64,000 bases of DNA, from NCBI RefSeq assembly GCF_900187295.1, contig NZ_LT906473.1:2790001-2854000 (forward strand). Direction: 5' to 3'. This stretch comes from Corynebacterium cystitidis (lineage in GTDB: Bacteria; Actinomycetota; Actinomycetes; Mycobacteriales; Mycobacteriaceae). The notes beneath the pieces were generated by a model. That model was not told the origin of the DNA and did no database searches. It saw only the letters and a list, made by a program, of their open reading frames with translations. Shown in pieces: positions 35,553-44,818 of the stretch (positions are counted from its first letter, which is position 1; each line of letters opens with the position of its first letter). The translations under genes were made by a program, and so were the position numbers.

Positions 35553-37874
35553 GTGGCTAATAACGCTGAAAACGGTGGTTACACCAGCAACTCTGGGGGC
35601 CAACAGCCCTCACGCGCGAAGAACTCAACCCGCGCAGGATCGTCGCCTGCAAAGGGCAGTTCCGTACGCTCAAAATCGAAGGGCAAGAAGGGCCGCAAGA
35701 ACAACACACGCAACGCGGTGCTAGCGATCCTGGCTGTGATTATGGCCCTGATGATCGCTCTCCCCCTCGGCGCGTTCGCCGTTGCCTACGTCAAAGTTGA
35801 TGTGCCTGAGCCACAGGAACTCCAGGCTGCCCAGATCTCTTCGATCTACGCCTCCGACTCAACAACCGAGTTGGCGCGTATCGTGCCTCCTGAGGGAAAC
35901 CGGGAACAGATTCCCCTGGAAGAAATTCCAGAGCACGTCCAAAATGCTGTGCTGGCCGCCGAAGACCGCGAATTCTGGACTAACCAGGGTTTTTCCATTA
36001 CAGGTTTCGCCCGCGCTGTCATGGGCCAGCTAACCGGTGATGATTCTGCCGGCGGCGGCTCCACCATCACGCAGCAGTACGTGAAGAATGCGCTGGTAGG
36101 CAATGAGCACTCGTATGTGCGTAAGGCCCGTGAGTTGGTCTATTCGGTGAAGATGACCAACCAGTGGGAAAAGGAAGACATCCTTGCCGCATATTTGAAC
36201 ACCGTGTACTTCGGACGCAACGCCTACGGTGTCGAGGCCGCAGCTCACGCGTACTTTGCCAAGCCAGCCTCTGAGCTGACTGTGGAAGAAGGAGCGCTGC
36301 TGGCCGGGGTGATCCAGCTGCCCAGCCAACTTGACCCGTGGACCAACCGCGAAGGGGCTGAGGCTCGCTGGAACTATGTCATGGATGGCCTAGTAGAGAT
36401 GGAGGTGGTGGATCCAGCAGCACGCCAGGCAGCCCAATTCCCAGAAACCCGCAACCCCGCCGAGTACTCCGCCTACACAGAGGCGACTGGCGCTAATGGC
36501 ATGATCAAAAACCAGGTGATCAAGGAACTCGAACTGATCGGAATCTCTGAGCAGGACGTGACCAACCGTGGCCTACAGATCACCACCACCATTGACACGA
36601 AGGTGCAGCAGGCAGCACTGGACGCGGCGCACCAAAACCTTGCGCCCCTGCAAGACGATGCGCGCGCTGCTGTGGTTGTCGTTGAGCCGGGAACCGGTGC
36701 GGTACGGGGCTACTACGGTGGCGACGACGCGGCAGGCTGGGACTATGCAGATGCGGCGCTGCAGACGGGTTCTACCTTTAAGATTTTCGGTCTGGCCGCT
36801 GCGTTGCAGCAAGGTATCCCGCTGTCTGCCACCTACGATTCTTCGGCGGTGAAGCTTCCCGGCAGCAATATCGTTGTGGAGAATTGGGACGGTGGTTCTG
36901 CGGGCTATACGACGATCGCGGAAGCCTTGAAGCACTCGCACAACACCTCATTTATCCGCCTTCAGAATGACCTTGCGAATACCACGCAAGACACCGCCGA
37001 CATGGCCCACGCGCTGGGCATGGCGCGTTCTCTTCCGGGTATCCCGAAGACGTTGACTGAGAACGGCAAACAGCCGTATGAGGGAATCATTTTGGGCCAG
37101 TACCAGTCGCGCGCCCTCGATATGGCCACCGCTGTTGCCACTTTGGCTAACCATGGCGTGTGGCACCCGACCCACTTCGTGGAGCGTGTGGAAACCATCG
37201 ATGGCGAAGTGCTCTACCAGTTCGATTCCGAATACTCTGAGCGTCGCGTGTCCGCCCAGGTGGCAGACGCCACCATTAACGCGATGGAACCTGTGGCTGC
37301 GTATTCCTACGGTTCTCTGGCAGGCGGCCGCCCGTCCGCGTCGAAGACAGGTACCTCCCAGCTGGGCGATACCGGCACCAACAAAGACACCTGGATGGTC
37401 GGCACAACGCCGCAGCTGACCGCTGCGGTGTGGGTGGGTACCGCCGACAACACCTCGGCCATCTTCAACCAGTGGGGTGGCAATATGTACGGCTCCGGCG
37501 CCGCCACCGATATTTGGAAGCAGGTGCTCGATACCTCCCTACAAGGCCAGGAAGTCGTCCAATTCCCGCGGGCTGACCCGATTTTCTGGGGAGTTAATGG
37601 TGCTGGTTACACCGGTGGCGGATATGCCTCGGGTTATAGTTCCGGCTATGGCTCCGGTTCAGGCACCTCCTCGGGCACCGGAACCGCTGACGGTGGGGCT
37701 GGCTCCAGCGTAGAGCTGGCTCCAGCACCCGAGCCTGCCCCTGATCCCGCACAGGCACCGGCTCCAGAACCTGCACCGGCCCCAGAATCCGCGCCTGCTC
37801 CGGCTCCAGATCCCGCTCCCATACCGGTTCCGGACATCGCGGAGATTCTAGATGGCATTGACATCGGATTGTGA
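35553..37874 (+). CDS. Class A penicillin-binding protein (transglycosylase/transpeptidase)
   Basis: 773 residues; PonA/Pon1-type peptidoglycan polymerase. The N-terminus is Lys/Arg-rich and cytoplasmic, then one TM anchor (NAVLAILAVIMALMIALPLG). The GT51 domain shows AVLAAEDREFWTNQGFSITG, GGGSTITQQYVKNALVG and a KARELVYSVKM-type block. The transpeptidase has S-x-x-K in QTGSTFKIFG, SHN and KTGTSQLGDT. The C-terminus ends in a Gly/Ser-rich linker and a Pro-Ala-Glu-Asp repeat tail (PAPEPAPDPA type). GTG 35553 follows AGGACA; the upstream TTG is unlikely. It overlaps the next gene by GTGA. Confidence 0.93.
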   Translation: MANNAENGGYTSNSGGQQPSRAKNSTRAGSSPAKGSSVRSKSKGKKGRKNNTRNAVLAILAVIMALMIALPLGAFAVAYVKVDVPEPQELQAAQISSIYASDSTTELARIVPPEGNREQIPLEEIPEHVQNAVLAAEDREFWTNQGFSITGFARAVMGQLTGDDSAGGGSTITQQYVKNALVGNEHSYVRKARELVYSVKMTNQWEKEDILAAYLNTVYFGRNAYGVEAAAHAYFAKPASELTVEEGALLAGVIQLPSQLDPWTNREGAEARWNYVMDGLVEMEVVDPAARQAAQFPETRNPAEYSAYTEATGANGMIKNQVIKELELIGISEQDVTNRGLQITTTIDTKVQQAALDAAHQNLAPLQDDARAAVVVVEPGTGAVRGYYGGDDAAGWDYADAALQTGSTFKIFGLAAALQQGIPLSATYDSSAVKLPGSNIVVENWDGGSAGYTTIAEALKHSHNTSFIRLQNDLANTTQDTADMAHALGMARSLPGIPKTLTENGKQPYEGIILGQYQSRALDMATAVATLANHGVWHPTHFVERVETIDGEVLYQFDSEYSERRVSAQVADATINAMEPVAAYSYGSLAGGRPSASKTGTSQLGDTGTNKDTWMVGTTPQLTAAVWVGTADNTSAIFNQWGGNMYGSGAATDIWKQVLDTSLQGQEVVQFPRADPIFWGVNGAGYTGGGYASGYSSGYGSGSGTSSGTGTADGGAGSSVELAPAPEPAPDPAQAPAPEPAPAPESAPAPAPDPAPIPVPDIAEILDGIDIGL

Positions 37875-39436
37875 TCGTCGTGACCACCACAACTGCGCAG
37901 TCCGGTGCCTCCACACAGACGAAGCCCCACCCAAGCCAGCGCGTCCAGCCCGCTCACACCGAGCCTCTGGCCGCAGGGGTAGTGGAAAGGCTCGGCGGGC
38001 CGATGGGCAGGTTCGCCACAATTGGGCGCGCCCGCTGGTGGACTCCCCTGCGCGTGTTGATCGCAGTCGCGTGGGTGTTCCTGTCGTTCGGCCTGTTGTC
38101 AAAGGCGAATTGTGCCGGAGGCGCGCGTTCCGACGACGGCACCGTGGTTCTCAACTGGGCAGGCAATCGCCAATACACCTCGTTTTGTTATAACGACATC
38201 ACACCGCTGTACGTGGGCCGTGGCCTTAACCAGCCCGGGTTCGTCTACGACTATTCCTGGGTGGAGGGCGAGACCACCCGCTACATGGAGTACCCGGTTC
38301 TCGCTGGGCTCTTCCAAGGTTTAATGGGCTGGATTGCCCGGTCTACCTATGGGCTTGTCGACGGGTTCTTGCCGGATGCTGGCTGGTATTTTTACCTCAC
38401 CGCGTTCGTGCTGTCGATTATGTGGGTGTGTACTATCCGCATCGTTGTGGAGCTGGCGGGTAACCGGATCTGGGACACCATCTTGGTGGCTGCATCCCCG
38501 CTGGTGATAGTGCACGCGTTTACAAACTGGGATATTCCCTCGATCATGTTTGTTGCAGCAGCGTTGCTGTTGGCTCGCAACAAGCGCTTCATCTGGGCGG
38601 GTGTCATGATCGGCGCTGGAACCGCTTTCAAACTGTGGCCGCTGTTCCTCTTGGGGGCCTACTTGGTGGTGGCGATCCGGAAGCGGTCCTTTCTCCAATT
38701 TGGCACGATGCTGTTGTCTGCGGTGGCTACGTGGATGGTGATCAACATCCCTGTGATGCTGGCCTACCCGCAGGCGTGGGCGGAATTTACCCGCTTAAAT
38801 TCTGAGCGCTCGTGGGAGTGGACCACCATCTACGCCGTGGTTTCCCGCGCAACGGGGTGGAGCGGATTCGACAACGGTGACGGCACCCCAGAAATACTTA
38901 ATGCTGTGACGCTGATGCTCTTCGTTGTCGCCTGTGTAGCAATTTTGGTGTTGGGGCTGAAGGCGTCACGGACTCCCAGAATTGCTGAACTGCTTTTCCT
39001 CATTGTGGCGTGCTTTCTTCTGGTGAATAAGGTGTGGAGCCCCCAGTACTCGCTGTGGCTCGTCGTTCCTGCAGTGCTAGCAATCCCGCACTGGCGTTTG
39101 CTGCTGAGCTGGATGACTGTCGATATGCTCGTCTGGCCGATCTTGATGTGGCACATGTTAGGCGTGGATAATAAGGGCTTGCCAGGAGAGGTTCTCAATA
39201 TCGTGGTGGTGGTGCGCGACGGTTTTATCGTGGCGATGATCGTTGTTGTCATCCTCCAAATGTTTAACCGTTGTACTGATAAAGTCGCAGTCGCGCATGG
39301 TGGCCACGACCCGCTGCTAACCACACCTAATGTGTGGGGAAAAGAGGAACTGGAATGCTCAACCTCACCACAATCCTCGGAATCATCTCAATCTTCATCT
39401 CCTTCGCACTCTTCGGTGCCACCTTCTACTCAGTAA
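37871..39436 (+). CDS. GT87-type integral membrane mannosyltransferase (DUF2029)
   Basis: 521 residues with about ten to twelve helices. The text YMEYPVLAGLFQGLMGWIA, NWDIPSIMFVAAALLLARNK, GAGTAFKLWPLFLLGAYLVV and NKVWSPQYSLWLVVPAVLAI marks the DUF2029/GT87 polyprenyl-phosphate-mannose transferases used for LM/LAM in corynebacteria. The start overlaps the PBP stop (GTGA), so both are coupled. The last 27 residues (Ser/Pro-rich) overlap the next gene by 82 bases in another frame and look non-native. Confidence 0.85.
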   Translation: MIVVTTTTAQSGASTQTKPHPSQRVQPAHTEPLAAGVVERLGGPMGRFATIGRARWWTPLRVLIAVAWVFLSFGLLSKANCAGGARSDDGTVVLNWAGNRQYTSFCYNDITPLYVGRGLNQPGFVYDYSWVEGETTRYMEYPVLAGLFQGLMGWIARSTYGLVDGFLPDAGWYFYLTAFVLSIMWVCTIRIVVELAGNRIWDTILVAASPLVIVHAFTNWDIPSIMFVAAALLLARNKRFIWAGVMIGAGTAFKLWPLFLLGAYLVVAIRKRSFLQFGTMLLSAVATWMVINIPVMLAYPQAWAEFTRLNSERSWEWTTIYAVVSRATGWSGFDNGDGTPEILNAVTLMLFVVACVAILVLGLKASRTPRIAELLFLIVACFLLVNKVWSPQYSLWLVVPAVLAIPHWRLLLSWMTVDMLVWPILMWHMLGVDNKGLPGEVLNIVVVVRDGFIVAMIVVVILQMFNRCTDKVAVAHGGHDPLLTTPNVWGKEELECSTSPQSSESSQSSSPSHSSVPPSTQ

Positions 39437-39555
39437 TGAAGAAAAAGCCGTGGCAAGTCCCGGTGATCCTTGGCATCTTAGCTTTCCTCTTCATGACAGT
39501 GATTCCGGTCGGTCTGGCCGTACTCGTTGCCGTTCCAGAAGGGGCCACCGGATAG
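39355..39555 (+). CDS. Small two-helix membrane protein
   Basis: 66 residues, two transmembrane helices (TTILGIISIFISFALFGATF and VPVILGILAFLFMTVIPVGL) joined by a MKKKPW loop. GAGGAA lies just upstream of the ATG. It begins inside the 3' end of the GT87 gene (82-base overlap) and ends about 160 bases before rpsF. Family not recognised. Confidence 0.7.
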   Translation: MLNLTTILGIISIFISFALFGATFYSVMKKKPWQVPVILGILAFLFMTVIPVGLAVLVAVPEGATG

Positions 39556-39714
39556 TGTGAGCACACCGAAGCCAAAACCAAGCTCGGGGCAATTTTTTCG
39601 TGCTTGACCCATGGGGTACGCTGGGGAGGTTGCTTGACGCAACGAACCCTCCTGCTATCGCCACAAGAGGTGATGGCCGAAACCAATACAAGACCATAGG
39701 AGGTGATGAGGTCC

Positions 39715-40002
39715 GTGCGTCACTATGAAGTCATGATCATTCTTGATCCGCAACAAGATGAGCGCACTGTCGCCCCGTCCCTAGATAAGTATCTAGAGCG
39801 CGTCCGCAAGGATAATGGCACAGTGGAAAACGTTGATGTGTGGGGTAAGCGTCGTCTTGCCTACCCGATCAACAAGAAGGAAGAAGGAATCTACGTTGTT
39901 GTTAACCTCGAGTGCGAGGCCGACACCGTTTCCGAGTTTGACCGCGTTGTTAACCTAAGCGACAACGTCATGCGTACCAAGGTTCTGCGAACCGACAAGT
40001 AA
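39715..40002 (+). CDS. rpsF: 30S ribosomal protein S6
   Basis: 95 residues: MRHYEVMIILDPQQDERTVA, GTVENVDVWGKRRLAYPI, KKEEGIYVVVNLECEAD and NVMRTKVLRTDK. Near-perfect AGGAGGTGAT (39698-39707) precedes the GTG at 39715 by seven bases, which settles the start against the upstream GTG. First gene of the conserved rpsF-ssb-rplI block. Confidence 0.97.
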   Translation: MRHYEVMIILDPQQDERTVAPSLDKYLERVRKDNGTVENVDVWGKRRLAYPINKKEEGIYVVVNLECEADTVSEFDRVVNLSDNVMRTKVLRTDK

Positions 40003-40075
40003 GAGCGAAATCTGGTACACAAGCCAGTAAGAAAGCTCATCTGAACACGGAACACTTGTAAGGAAGGCAAAGAAC

Positions 40076-40714
40076 ATGGCACAGGGAGATACCCCCATCA
40101 CACTTGTCGGCAACCTAACCGCCGACCCGGAGCTGCGCTTCACCCCATCGGGTGCAGCCGTAGCAAACTTCACCGTCGCATCCACCCCGCGTCAGTACAA
40201 TCGCGACTCGGGCCAGTGGGAAGACGGCGAAGCCATGTTCCTGGACTGCAGCGTGTGGCGCCAAGCCGCGGAAAATGTCGCTGAATCCATGTCCAAGGGC
40301 ATGCGCGTGATTGTCACCGGGCGTCTCCGCCAGCGTTCTTTTACCAACCGCGATGGCGAAAAGCGCACCGTCTTTGAAGTCGATGTCGATGAAGTTGGCC
40401 CATCCCTTCGTTGGGCTTCCGCAACCGTAAACCGCAACCCACGTGAGGGTGGCTCTGGCGGGAACTGGGGCGGAGGCAACCGTGGAGGTGGCCAGCAGCA
40501 GTCGCAGGGTGGTTTTGGTGGGCAGCAGCCCGGCCAGAACAACCAGGGTGGCTTCGGCCAGCAGGCACCGCAGCATGGCTCTCAGCAGTCCCAGCAGTCT
40601 GGTGGACAGCAGTCTGGTGGCCAGCAGGTGCAGCAGCCCGCAAATGATCCGTGGAATTCCGCACCTCCAGCCGGTGGATTCGGCGGTGGTATGGATGATG
40701 AGCCTCCGTTCTAA
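40076..40714 (+). CDS. ssb: Single-stranded DNA-binding protein
   Basis: 212 residues. The OB-fold (about 1-115) carries [38 protein letters not shown] and [21 protein letters not shown] long Gly/Gln/Ser-rich disordered tail follows, ending in the conserved acidic tip DDEPPF, which recruits replication and repair partners. The tail has several Gln-Gln-Ser repeats. Confidence 0.97.
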   Translation: MAQGDTPITLVGNLTADPELRFTPSGAAVANFTVASTPRQYNRDSGQWEDGEAMFLDCSVWRQAAENVAESMSKGMRVIVTGRLRQRSFTNRDGEKRTVFEVDVDEVGPSLRWASATVNRNPREGGSGGNWGGGNRGGGQQQSQGGFGGQQPGQNNQGGFGQQAPQHGSQQSQQSGGQQSGGQQVQQPANDPWNSAPPAGGFGGGMDDEPPF

Positions 40715-40751
40715 ACGATCACAATATTCAACTGAAGGAAGGTAACGGATC

Positions 40752-41204
40752 ATGAAGCTGATCCTCACCGCTGCCGTTGAAAACCTTGGCGCACCCGGCG
40801 ACATTGTCGAGGTCAAGGACGGCTACGGACGTAACTACCTGCTTCCACGCGGCCTGGCTATCGTTGCCACCCGCGGTGCAGAGAAGCAGATCGAAGGCAT
40901 CAAACGTGCCCAGGAAGAGCGCGCAGTGCGCGACCTGGACCACGCTAAGGAGCTGCGCACTCAGCTCGACGAGCTCACTGGTGTGACCGTCAAGGTGCGT
41001 ACCTCGGAGTCTGGCAAGCTGTTCGGCTCCGTCAAAGCTGGCGACATCGCAGACGCGATTAAGGCGGCTGGCGGCCCAGCTCTTGACAAGCGCATCATCG
41101 ACCTGCCAAAGGGTCACGTGCGCAAGACCGGTAATCACCAGGTCATTGTCAAACTCCACGACGACGTGGAGGCCAAGGTGAACTTCGCGGTCGAAAGCGC
41201 ATAA
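40752..41204 (+). CDS. rplI: 50S ribosomal protein L9
   Basis: 150 residues. The N-terminal [20 protein letters not shown] and [18 protein letters not shown] domain is followed by the long connecting helix and a C-terminal domain with [24 protein letters not shown] lies upstream of the ATG. Last gene of the operon. Confidence 0.97.
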   Translation: MKLILTAAVENLGAPGDIVEVKDGYGRNYLLPRGLAIVATRGAEKQIEGIKRAQEERAVRDLDHAKELRTQLDELTGVTVKVRTSESGKLFGSVKAGDIADAIKAAGGPALDKRIIDLPKGHVRKTGNHQVIVKLHDDVEAKVNFAVESA

Positions 41205-41309
41205 GTTTCGGCTTTTCGCTTATCGACGATCCACAGGTCCCAGCTGCCACCGGGTGAGGCCGGCGTGCAGCCTCCGGGCTTGAACGGATCACATGACAAC
41301 AGCATTATT

Positions 41310-41350
41310 AGGCGTGGCCCCGCACTTGTGAGGAGTGCGGGGCCACGCCT
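41310..41350 (+). terminator. Rho-independent terminator after rplI
   Basis: Perfect 17-base arms AGGCGTGGCCCCGCACT and AGTGCGGGGCCACGCCT with a seven-base loop, followed by TTTTC. It ends the rpsF-ssb-rplI transcript. Confidence 0.93.
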
Positions 41351-41480
41351 TTTCGTCGTGTGGGTTTTAGGCTGGGCTGTTGCCCTTCCACCCTCAGTGA
41401 AACTGCCAGGGGTCACCGAAAAATCTATCGACTTTCTCGTGTTCTATCCAGTCACTATGCTGAGCGCGGCCGGGGGCTGC

Positions 41481-41645
41481 CTACTTTCTGGTATTCCGCA
41501 ATACTTCCCGGATCCTTTCGATCACCATGTGCCGTTGCGTCCGAATCTCATGCGGAGTGAACCGAAGCGCCCAGTACCCTAGGTTGCGGATATATTTTTC
41601 GCGGTCCATCTCTTTACGTCTCACCTCTGCGAAAGCTCCTAACAT
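41481..41645 (-). pseudogene. C-terminal remnant of a DUF559 (very-short-patch-repair-like) nuclease
   Basis: A 54-codon minus-strand frame containing EVRRKEMDREKYIRNLGYWA and LRFTPHEIRTQRHMVIERI. R-D/E-x-Y-L/I-R-x-L-G-Y-x-x-L-R-F-T is the end of the DUF559/Vsr-like nuclease fold; the catalytic N-terminal part is absent. Too short to work alone. Confidence 0.6.
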
Positions 41646-41946
41646 CCCACCCCACACCAACCACCACCAAAAGCACGACGATAAATTCGGGCCGTAGGCA
41701 GGTATGACGTTGTTATGTTAAGTTAGTCTGCGAAGCCCCGGTGGAGTGCTGCCTGGCGGAAAAGTCCGGCCAGATATTCTCGCTGGGGTCCTGACATTGC
41801 AGGCTATTTTAAGGCGACCATACTCAGTGTCTGATAGTGACTGGATAGCATTGTGGCTATCGGAACCACGATGGGAACGATACCTGCGGGTATGTAAATC
41901 AGACGATCATAACTTCGTAGTTCAGCAACAGAGGACGTAGTAAATC
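41646..41946. other. Intergenic, no gene recognised
   Basis: About 300 bases upstream of the CPBP gene. A small frame at 41746-41940 has no protein-like features. The region should contain the CPBP promoter. Confidence 0.3.
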
Positions 41947-42717
41947 ATGACTAAGGAAACCCACGAAACCTCTACTCCCGGTCGGCACACAGTGGCTGGT
42001 AATTTAAGACCACTCACGCTTAGCGACGCCCTCTTCATCTTTAGTGTAGCCATCCTCGGTGGTCTCCTCGTTTTTATTATTGCCCTCGGCGCAGTACGGG
42101 CGGGTGCAGATAAACACACCGCGCTTTCCTTGGTGATACTTCTGCTTACTGTCCACGGCCTGATGGTATTGGGGGTGCAGGCTTGGTGGTTGAGACGACG
42201 CAGGATAAGTTGGCAGCAGCTTGGACTGCGCCGACCCACCCCACGGCTACTGCACCTGCTGTGGCAAATACCAGTATTGCTAGTGTCTATAGCACTAATC
42301 AACATGGGTTTCTTTGTGCTAACCGGCAGGGCGGAATCACCCGACGATGCCCCAAATTCTGATGGGTGGCTAGCCAATATTGGCCCCGACTTCTTTCACC
42401 CCGCCATGTGGGCGATGGTTTTACTGCTGATCACACTCTTGGTCCCTTTGTGGGAGGAAGTTCTGCTGCGAGGCGTGCTTTATCAATCCTTGCGCAATCG
42501 CGGGTGGCACCTGTCCCTGGTAATCCTTGTGAGCTCTCTAGTGTTCGCTATCATGCACCTCGCGCCACCACTTTTGCCTTACTATCTCGCCTTAGGAATA
42601 GGCCTGGGGTTGTTACGGGCCTTCCACGACAACCTCTGGGCCCCATTTATCGCTCACGCCACCTTGAACTTTCTTGTTAGTGGCACCGTAATTCTCGCCC
42701 TAGTCGGTAGCGTTTAA
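41947..42717 (+). CDS. CPBP-family intramembrane glutamic protease
   Basis: 256 residues, about seven to eight helices. The catalytic motif EEVLLRGVL (E-E-x3-R; family motif 1), the second-motif FAIMHL histidine and the third-motif HATLNF are present in order near residues 165-240. CPBP (Abi/CAAX-type) proteases act in the membrane on bacteriocins or lipidated peptides, or in self-immunity. The ATG has no strong Shine-Dalgarno. It stands in the accessory segment between rplI and dnaB. Confidence 0.88.
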   Translation: MTKETHETSTPGRHTVAGNLRPLTLSDALFIFSVAILGGLLVFIIALGAVRAGADKHTALSLVILLLTVHGLMVLGVQAWWLRRRRISWQQLGLRRPTPRLLHLLWQIPVLLVSIALINMGFFVLTGRAESPDDAPNSDGWLANIGPDFFHPAMWAMVLLLITLLVPLWEEVLLRGVLYQSLRNRGWHLSLVILVSSLVFAIMHLAPPLLPYYLALGIGLGLLRAFHDNLWAPFIAHATLNFLVSGTVILALVGSV

Positions 42718-43138
42718 GGCGTCTTGGATACTTGACAGCATCAACCGGTAGCTGTGGTGCTGTGACACAGCAGCCCATGTGCTTGCGGGTGAAACTCCTT
42801 GCGTCATGGAGTGATCGAAAAAGCCGAGTGCCAAACACTGGAATGCTCTGCAGCTTCCAGCGTTTGCCAATAGACCAACCGAGCATGAATACCTACGCCC
42901 AGACGGAGTGAATGCCAATCCCGTCATCATCTTGGGGCCTAGCCCTGATTCTTCATGTGATTTTGTGTGGGGTGTGGGTACGCTCGTGCTGCGTGGGCTT
43001 TGCGTTTGTCTAGTTCGGCGAGGCGGAAGGTTAGCGTATCGACGACCGCTGCTGCTAATTGTTCTCTTGTAAAACTTTCTCAGCGATTGTGAGCTGGTTC
43101 GGGTGTGGTTTCGGGTGTGGTTCGGTGACAGGTTGCCT
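42718..43138 (-). pseudogene. Degraded minus-strand coding material
   Basis: The minus strand carries two helix-like fragments. One reads FTREQLAAAVVDTLTFRLAE then LDKRKAHAARAYPHP, ending just before 42950. It is joined upstream, in another frame, to HPNQLTIAEKVLQ. Another piece ends HSYRLMLSSIQDALNATD near 42700. Each is interrupted by a frame change. I see no family match; this looks like a decayed gene or two. Confidence 0.3.
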
Positions 43139-43906
43139 CTACTCGTGGCTGGTGACCTCGCACATATAGCGGGCGATCTCGGTGGGATCGGCGAGGAAGT
43201 CATCCATGGCCCGGAATGCGATAGTGTCCTCGAGTTCGAGCCCAGTATTAAACTGTCCGTCGGCGGTGATTTCTACGATCCGAGCCCCTGGAACCGCTGT
43301 GGCCAGCGATAACATGATTGCTGAGTGGGTGACCATGACAATCTGGGCACCAGCGCCAGTGCCAGCGTCAAGACCGGCGCCAGCGCTGGAGCCCCCGAGC
43401 AGTAGACGGCCTAGCATCCCCACGGCGGCCATCTGGCGGACGGGGGAGAGGCCGGACTCCGGTTCGTCGAGCAGGTACAAACCGTCGGCGGGGAATGTTG
43501 ATAGCAGGTCAATGACGGATTCGCCGTGTGATTTCCGGTGCATGTGTTCGAATCCGGGTCCGTCCGCACCGAACTTCTTGCCTAGTGCGAAGTGAGTTTC
43601 GGCGCGCAGGAAGTAACCCACTTTGCGGCGCTCCCCCAGCACCAGTGAGATATAAGGAAGTAAGGAGTGACTGCCACCGCCTAGGCCACCAGCACTTACC
43701 CCTACCGGCCCACCTGCGCGCGGAAAGCCGTAGCCTGCGGCGATCGCCTCTAACAACGTTGATTTTCCCACGCCGTTGTCGCCGGTCAGCACGGTCAGCG
43801 GTGCGGATAGTCCTAAGGAGCCGGTGGCCTGTAATGCCTGCACCCCGGGCACATCCGAAAGCCAGCCCTCTGCGCGGCCAACAGACAATAATTCGCGGAT
43901 AAACAC
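43139..43906 (-). CDS. AAA/ABC-type ATPase, second of an overlapping pair
   Basis: 255 residues, soluble. Walker A is LTVLTGDNGVGKSTLLEAIA; Walker B is GLYLLDEPESGLSPVRQM with the catalytic Glu. A downstream IVMVTHSAIMLSLA supplies the switch His. It resembles the single-domain AAA ATPases of the YhaN/AAA_23-type, with no nuclease or transporter part. It starts at GTG 43906, sharing one base with the upstream stop (TAGTG). Linker residues 190-205 are Gly/Ala-rich. Confidence 0.8.
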   Translation of the reverse strand: MFIRELLSVGRAEGWLSDVPGVQALQATGSLGLSAPLTVLTGDNGVGKSTLLEAIAAGYGFPRAGGPVGVSAGGLGGGSHSLLPYISLVLGERRKVGYFLRAETHFALGKKFGADGPGFEHMHRKSHGESVIDLLSTFPADGLYLLDEPESGLSPVRQMAAVGMLGRLLLGGSSAGAGLDAGTGAGAQIVMVTHSAIMLSLATAVPGARIVEITADGQFNTGLELEDTIAFRAMDDFLADPTEIARYMCEVTSHE

Positions 43907-44598
43907 TAGTCCGCCAGCAGGTATCTGGTGGTGCCGCGCGGGTCGGCGATAAATTCTTGCCACGCGCGTACGGCTTCTACCTCATCGAAGTCCACAGGTA
44001 CTACGCCGTGCGCACCTACCTCCAGCAGTGTTGCCCCTGGTATGGACATCAGCACGGGGGAGTGCGTTGCCATCACAACTTGCCCGCCGCGCCGTACCAC
44101 ATGCCACAGCAGTCCCAGTAGTTCCAGTTGTCGGAAGACGGACAGCCCGTCTTCGGGTTCGTCGAGAAGTACGAGGCCGTCGTCGAGACGCTCGCGGTAC
44201 ACCTCCATTAGGCCTTGGCCGTGGCTGAGATCGGGCAGTTCCGCGAACGGCCCACCCAGCGAAGCGTAGTAAAGGCCCAGGTGAAGGAAGGTTTCGCCGC
44301 GGACGAAGAAGACGTCTTTGGGGTTCCGTTCTCGCGTGACGACGAGCGCCCGCCCCAACTCGTGTTTCTCGTGGGCAAGGGAGAAGCGGGCGTGGCGTGA
44401 TCCACCTTCTACGTTGACGCGCATGGCGACGGCAAGTGCCTCCATGAGAGTGGATTTTCCTGCACCGTTGTCGCCGGTCACGATGGTAACCGCGCTCAGT
44501 GGCAAGGGTTCGTGGTAAAGCGAGCGCACTGCGGGTAGCGCCTGTACCCACGCGGGCAGCCCGTCGAGGGAGTCGAGGCGCACTCTGGTGATGAACAT
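43906..44598 (-). CDS. AAA/ABC-type ATPase, first of an overlapping pair
   Basis: 230 residues. Walker A: VTIVTGDNGAGKSTLMEALA; Walker B: GLVLLDEPEDGLSVFRQLEL; H-loop: VVMATHSPVLMSIPG. Clearly paralogous to the following gene, and the two share the order of all motifs, so they arose by duplication and probably form a heterodimer. The ATG at 44598 begins MFITRVRLDSLDG. Function unknown; similar small ATPases occur as stand-alone proteins. Confidence 0.8.
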   Translation of the reverse strand: MFITRVRLDSLDGLPAWVQALPAVRSLYHEPLPLSAVTIVTGDNGAGKSTLMEALAVAMRVNVEGGSRHARFSLAHEKHELGRALVVTRERNPKDVFFVRGETFLHLGLYYASLGGPFAELPDLSHGQGLMEVYRERLDDGLVLLDEPEDGLSVFRQLELLGLLWHVVRRGGQVVMATHSPVLMSIPGATLLEVGAHGVVPVDFDEVEAVRAWQEFIADPRGTTRYLLAD

Positions 44599-44668
44599 GT
44601 GGCTGAGTGTAGCGCTGCCCAAATTGCTGGAGGCGGTAATTGGGCCATCACACCATCTGGTAGCGGAG

Positions 44669-44703
44669 TTATCCACAAGTTATCCACAGAGGCCTGTGGA
44701 TAA
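44669..44703. promoter_or_regulatory. Cluster of three consensus DnaA boxes upstream of dnaB
   Basis: TTATCCACA at 44669-44677 and 44680-44688, and the inverted copy TGTGGATAA at 44695-44703. All three match the E. coli consensus exactly. The cluster lies 116 bases upstream of the dnaB start, and its spacing (11 and 15 bases) would allow cooperative DnaA binding. Confidence 0.85.
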
Positions 44704-44818
44704 GTGAGGATGCGGTACGTTTCAGGGGTGCGGATACAGCGGCGACGTGTCGTGGCCGCCGGGTAAGATGCAGTGCGAGACATCGGCGAGAATTGGGCGA
44801 CAGGAGGAAGGGGACACC

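Noticed and set aside
42700..43203. A 167-residue minus-strand protein
   Set aside because: Composition is Ser/Arg-rich; better protein-like pieces exist in other frames, so it is treated as debris.
44669..44703. A replication origin upstream of dnaB
   Set aside because: Only three boxes and no AT-rich unwinding region; dnaA/dnaN are not adjacent. Treated as a regulatory or titration site.
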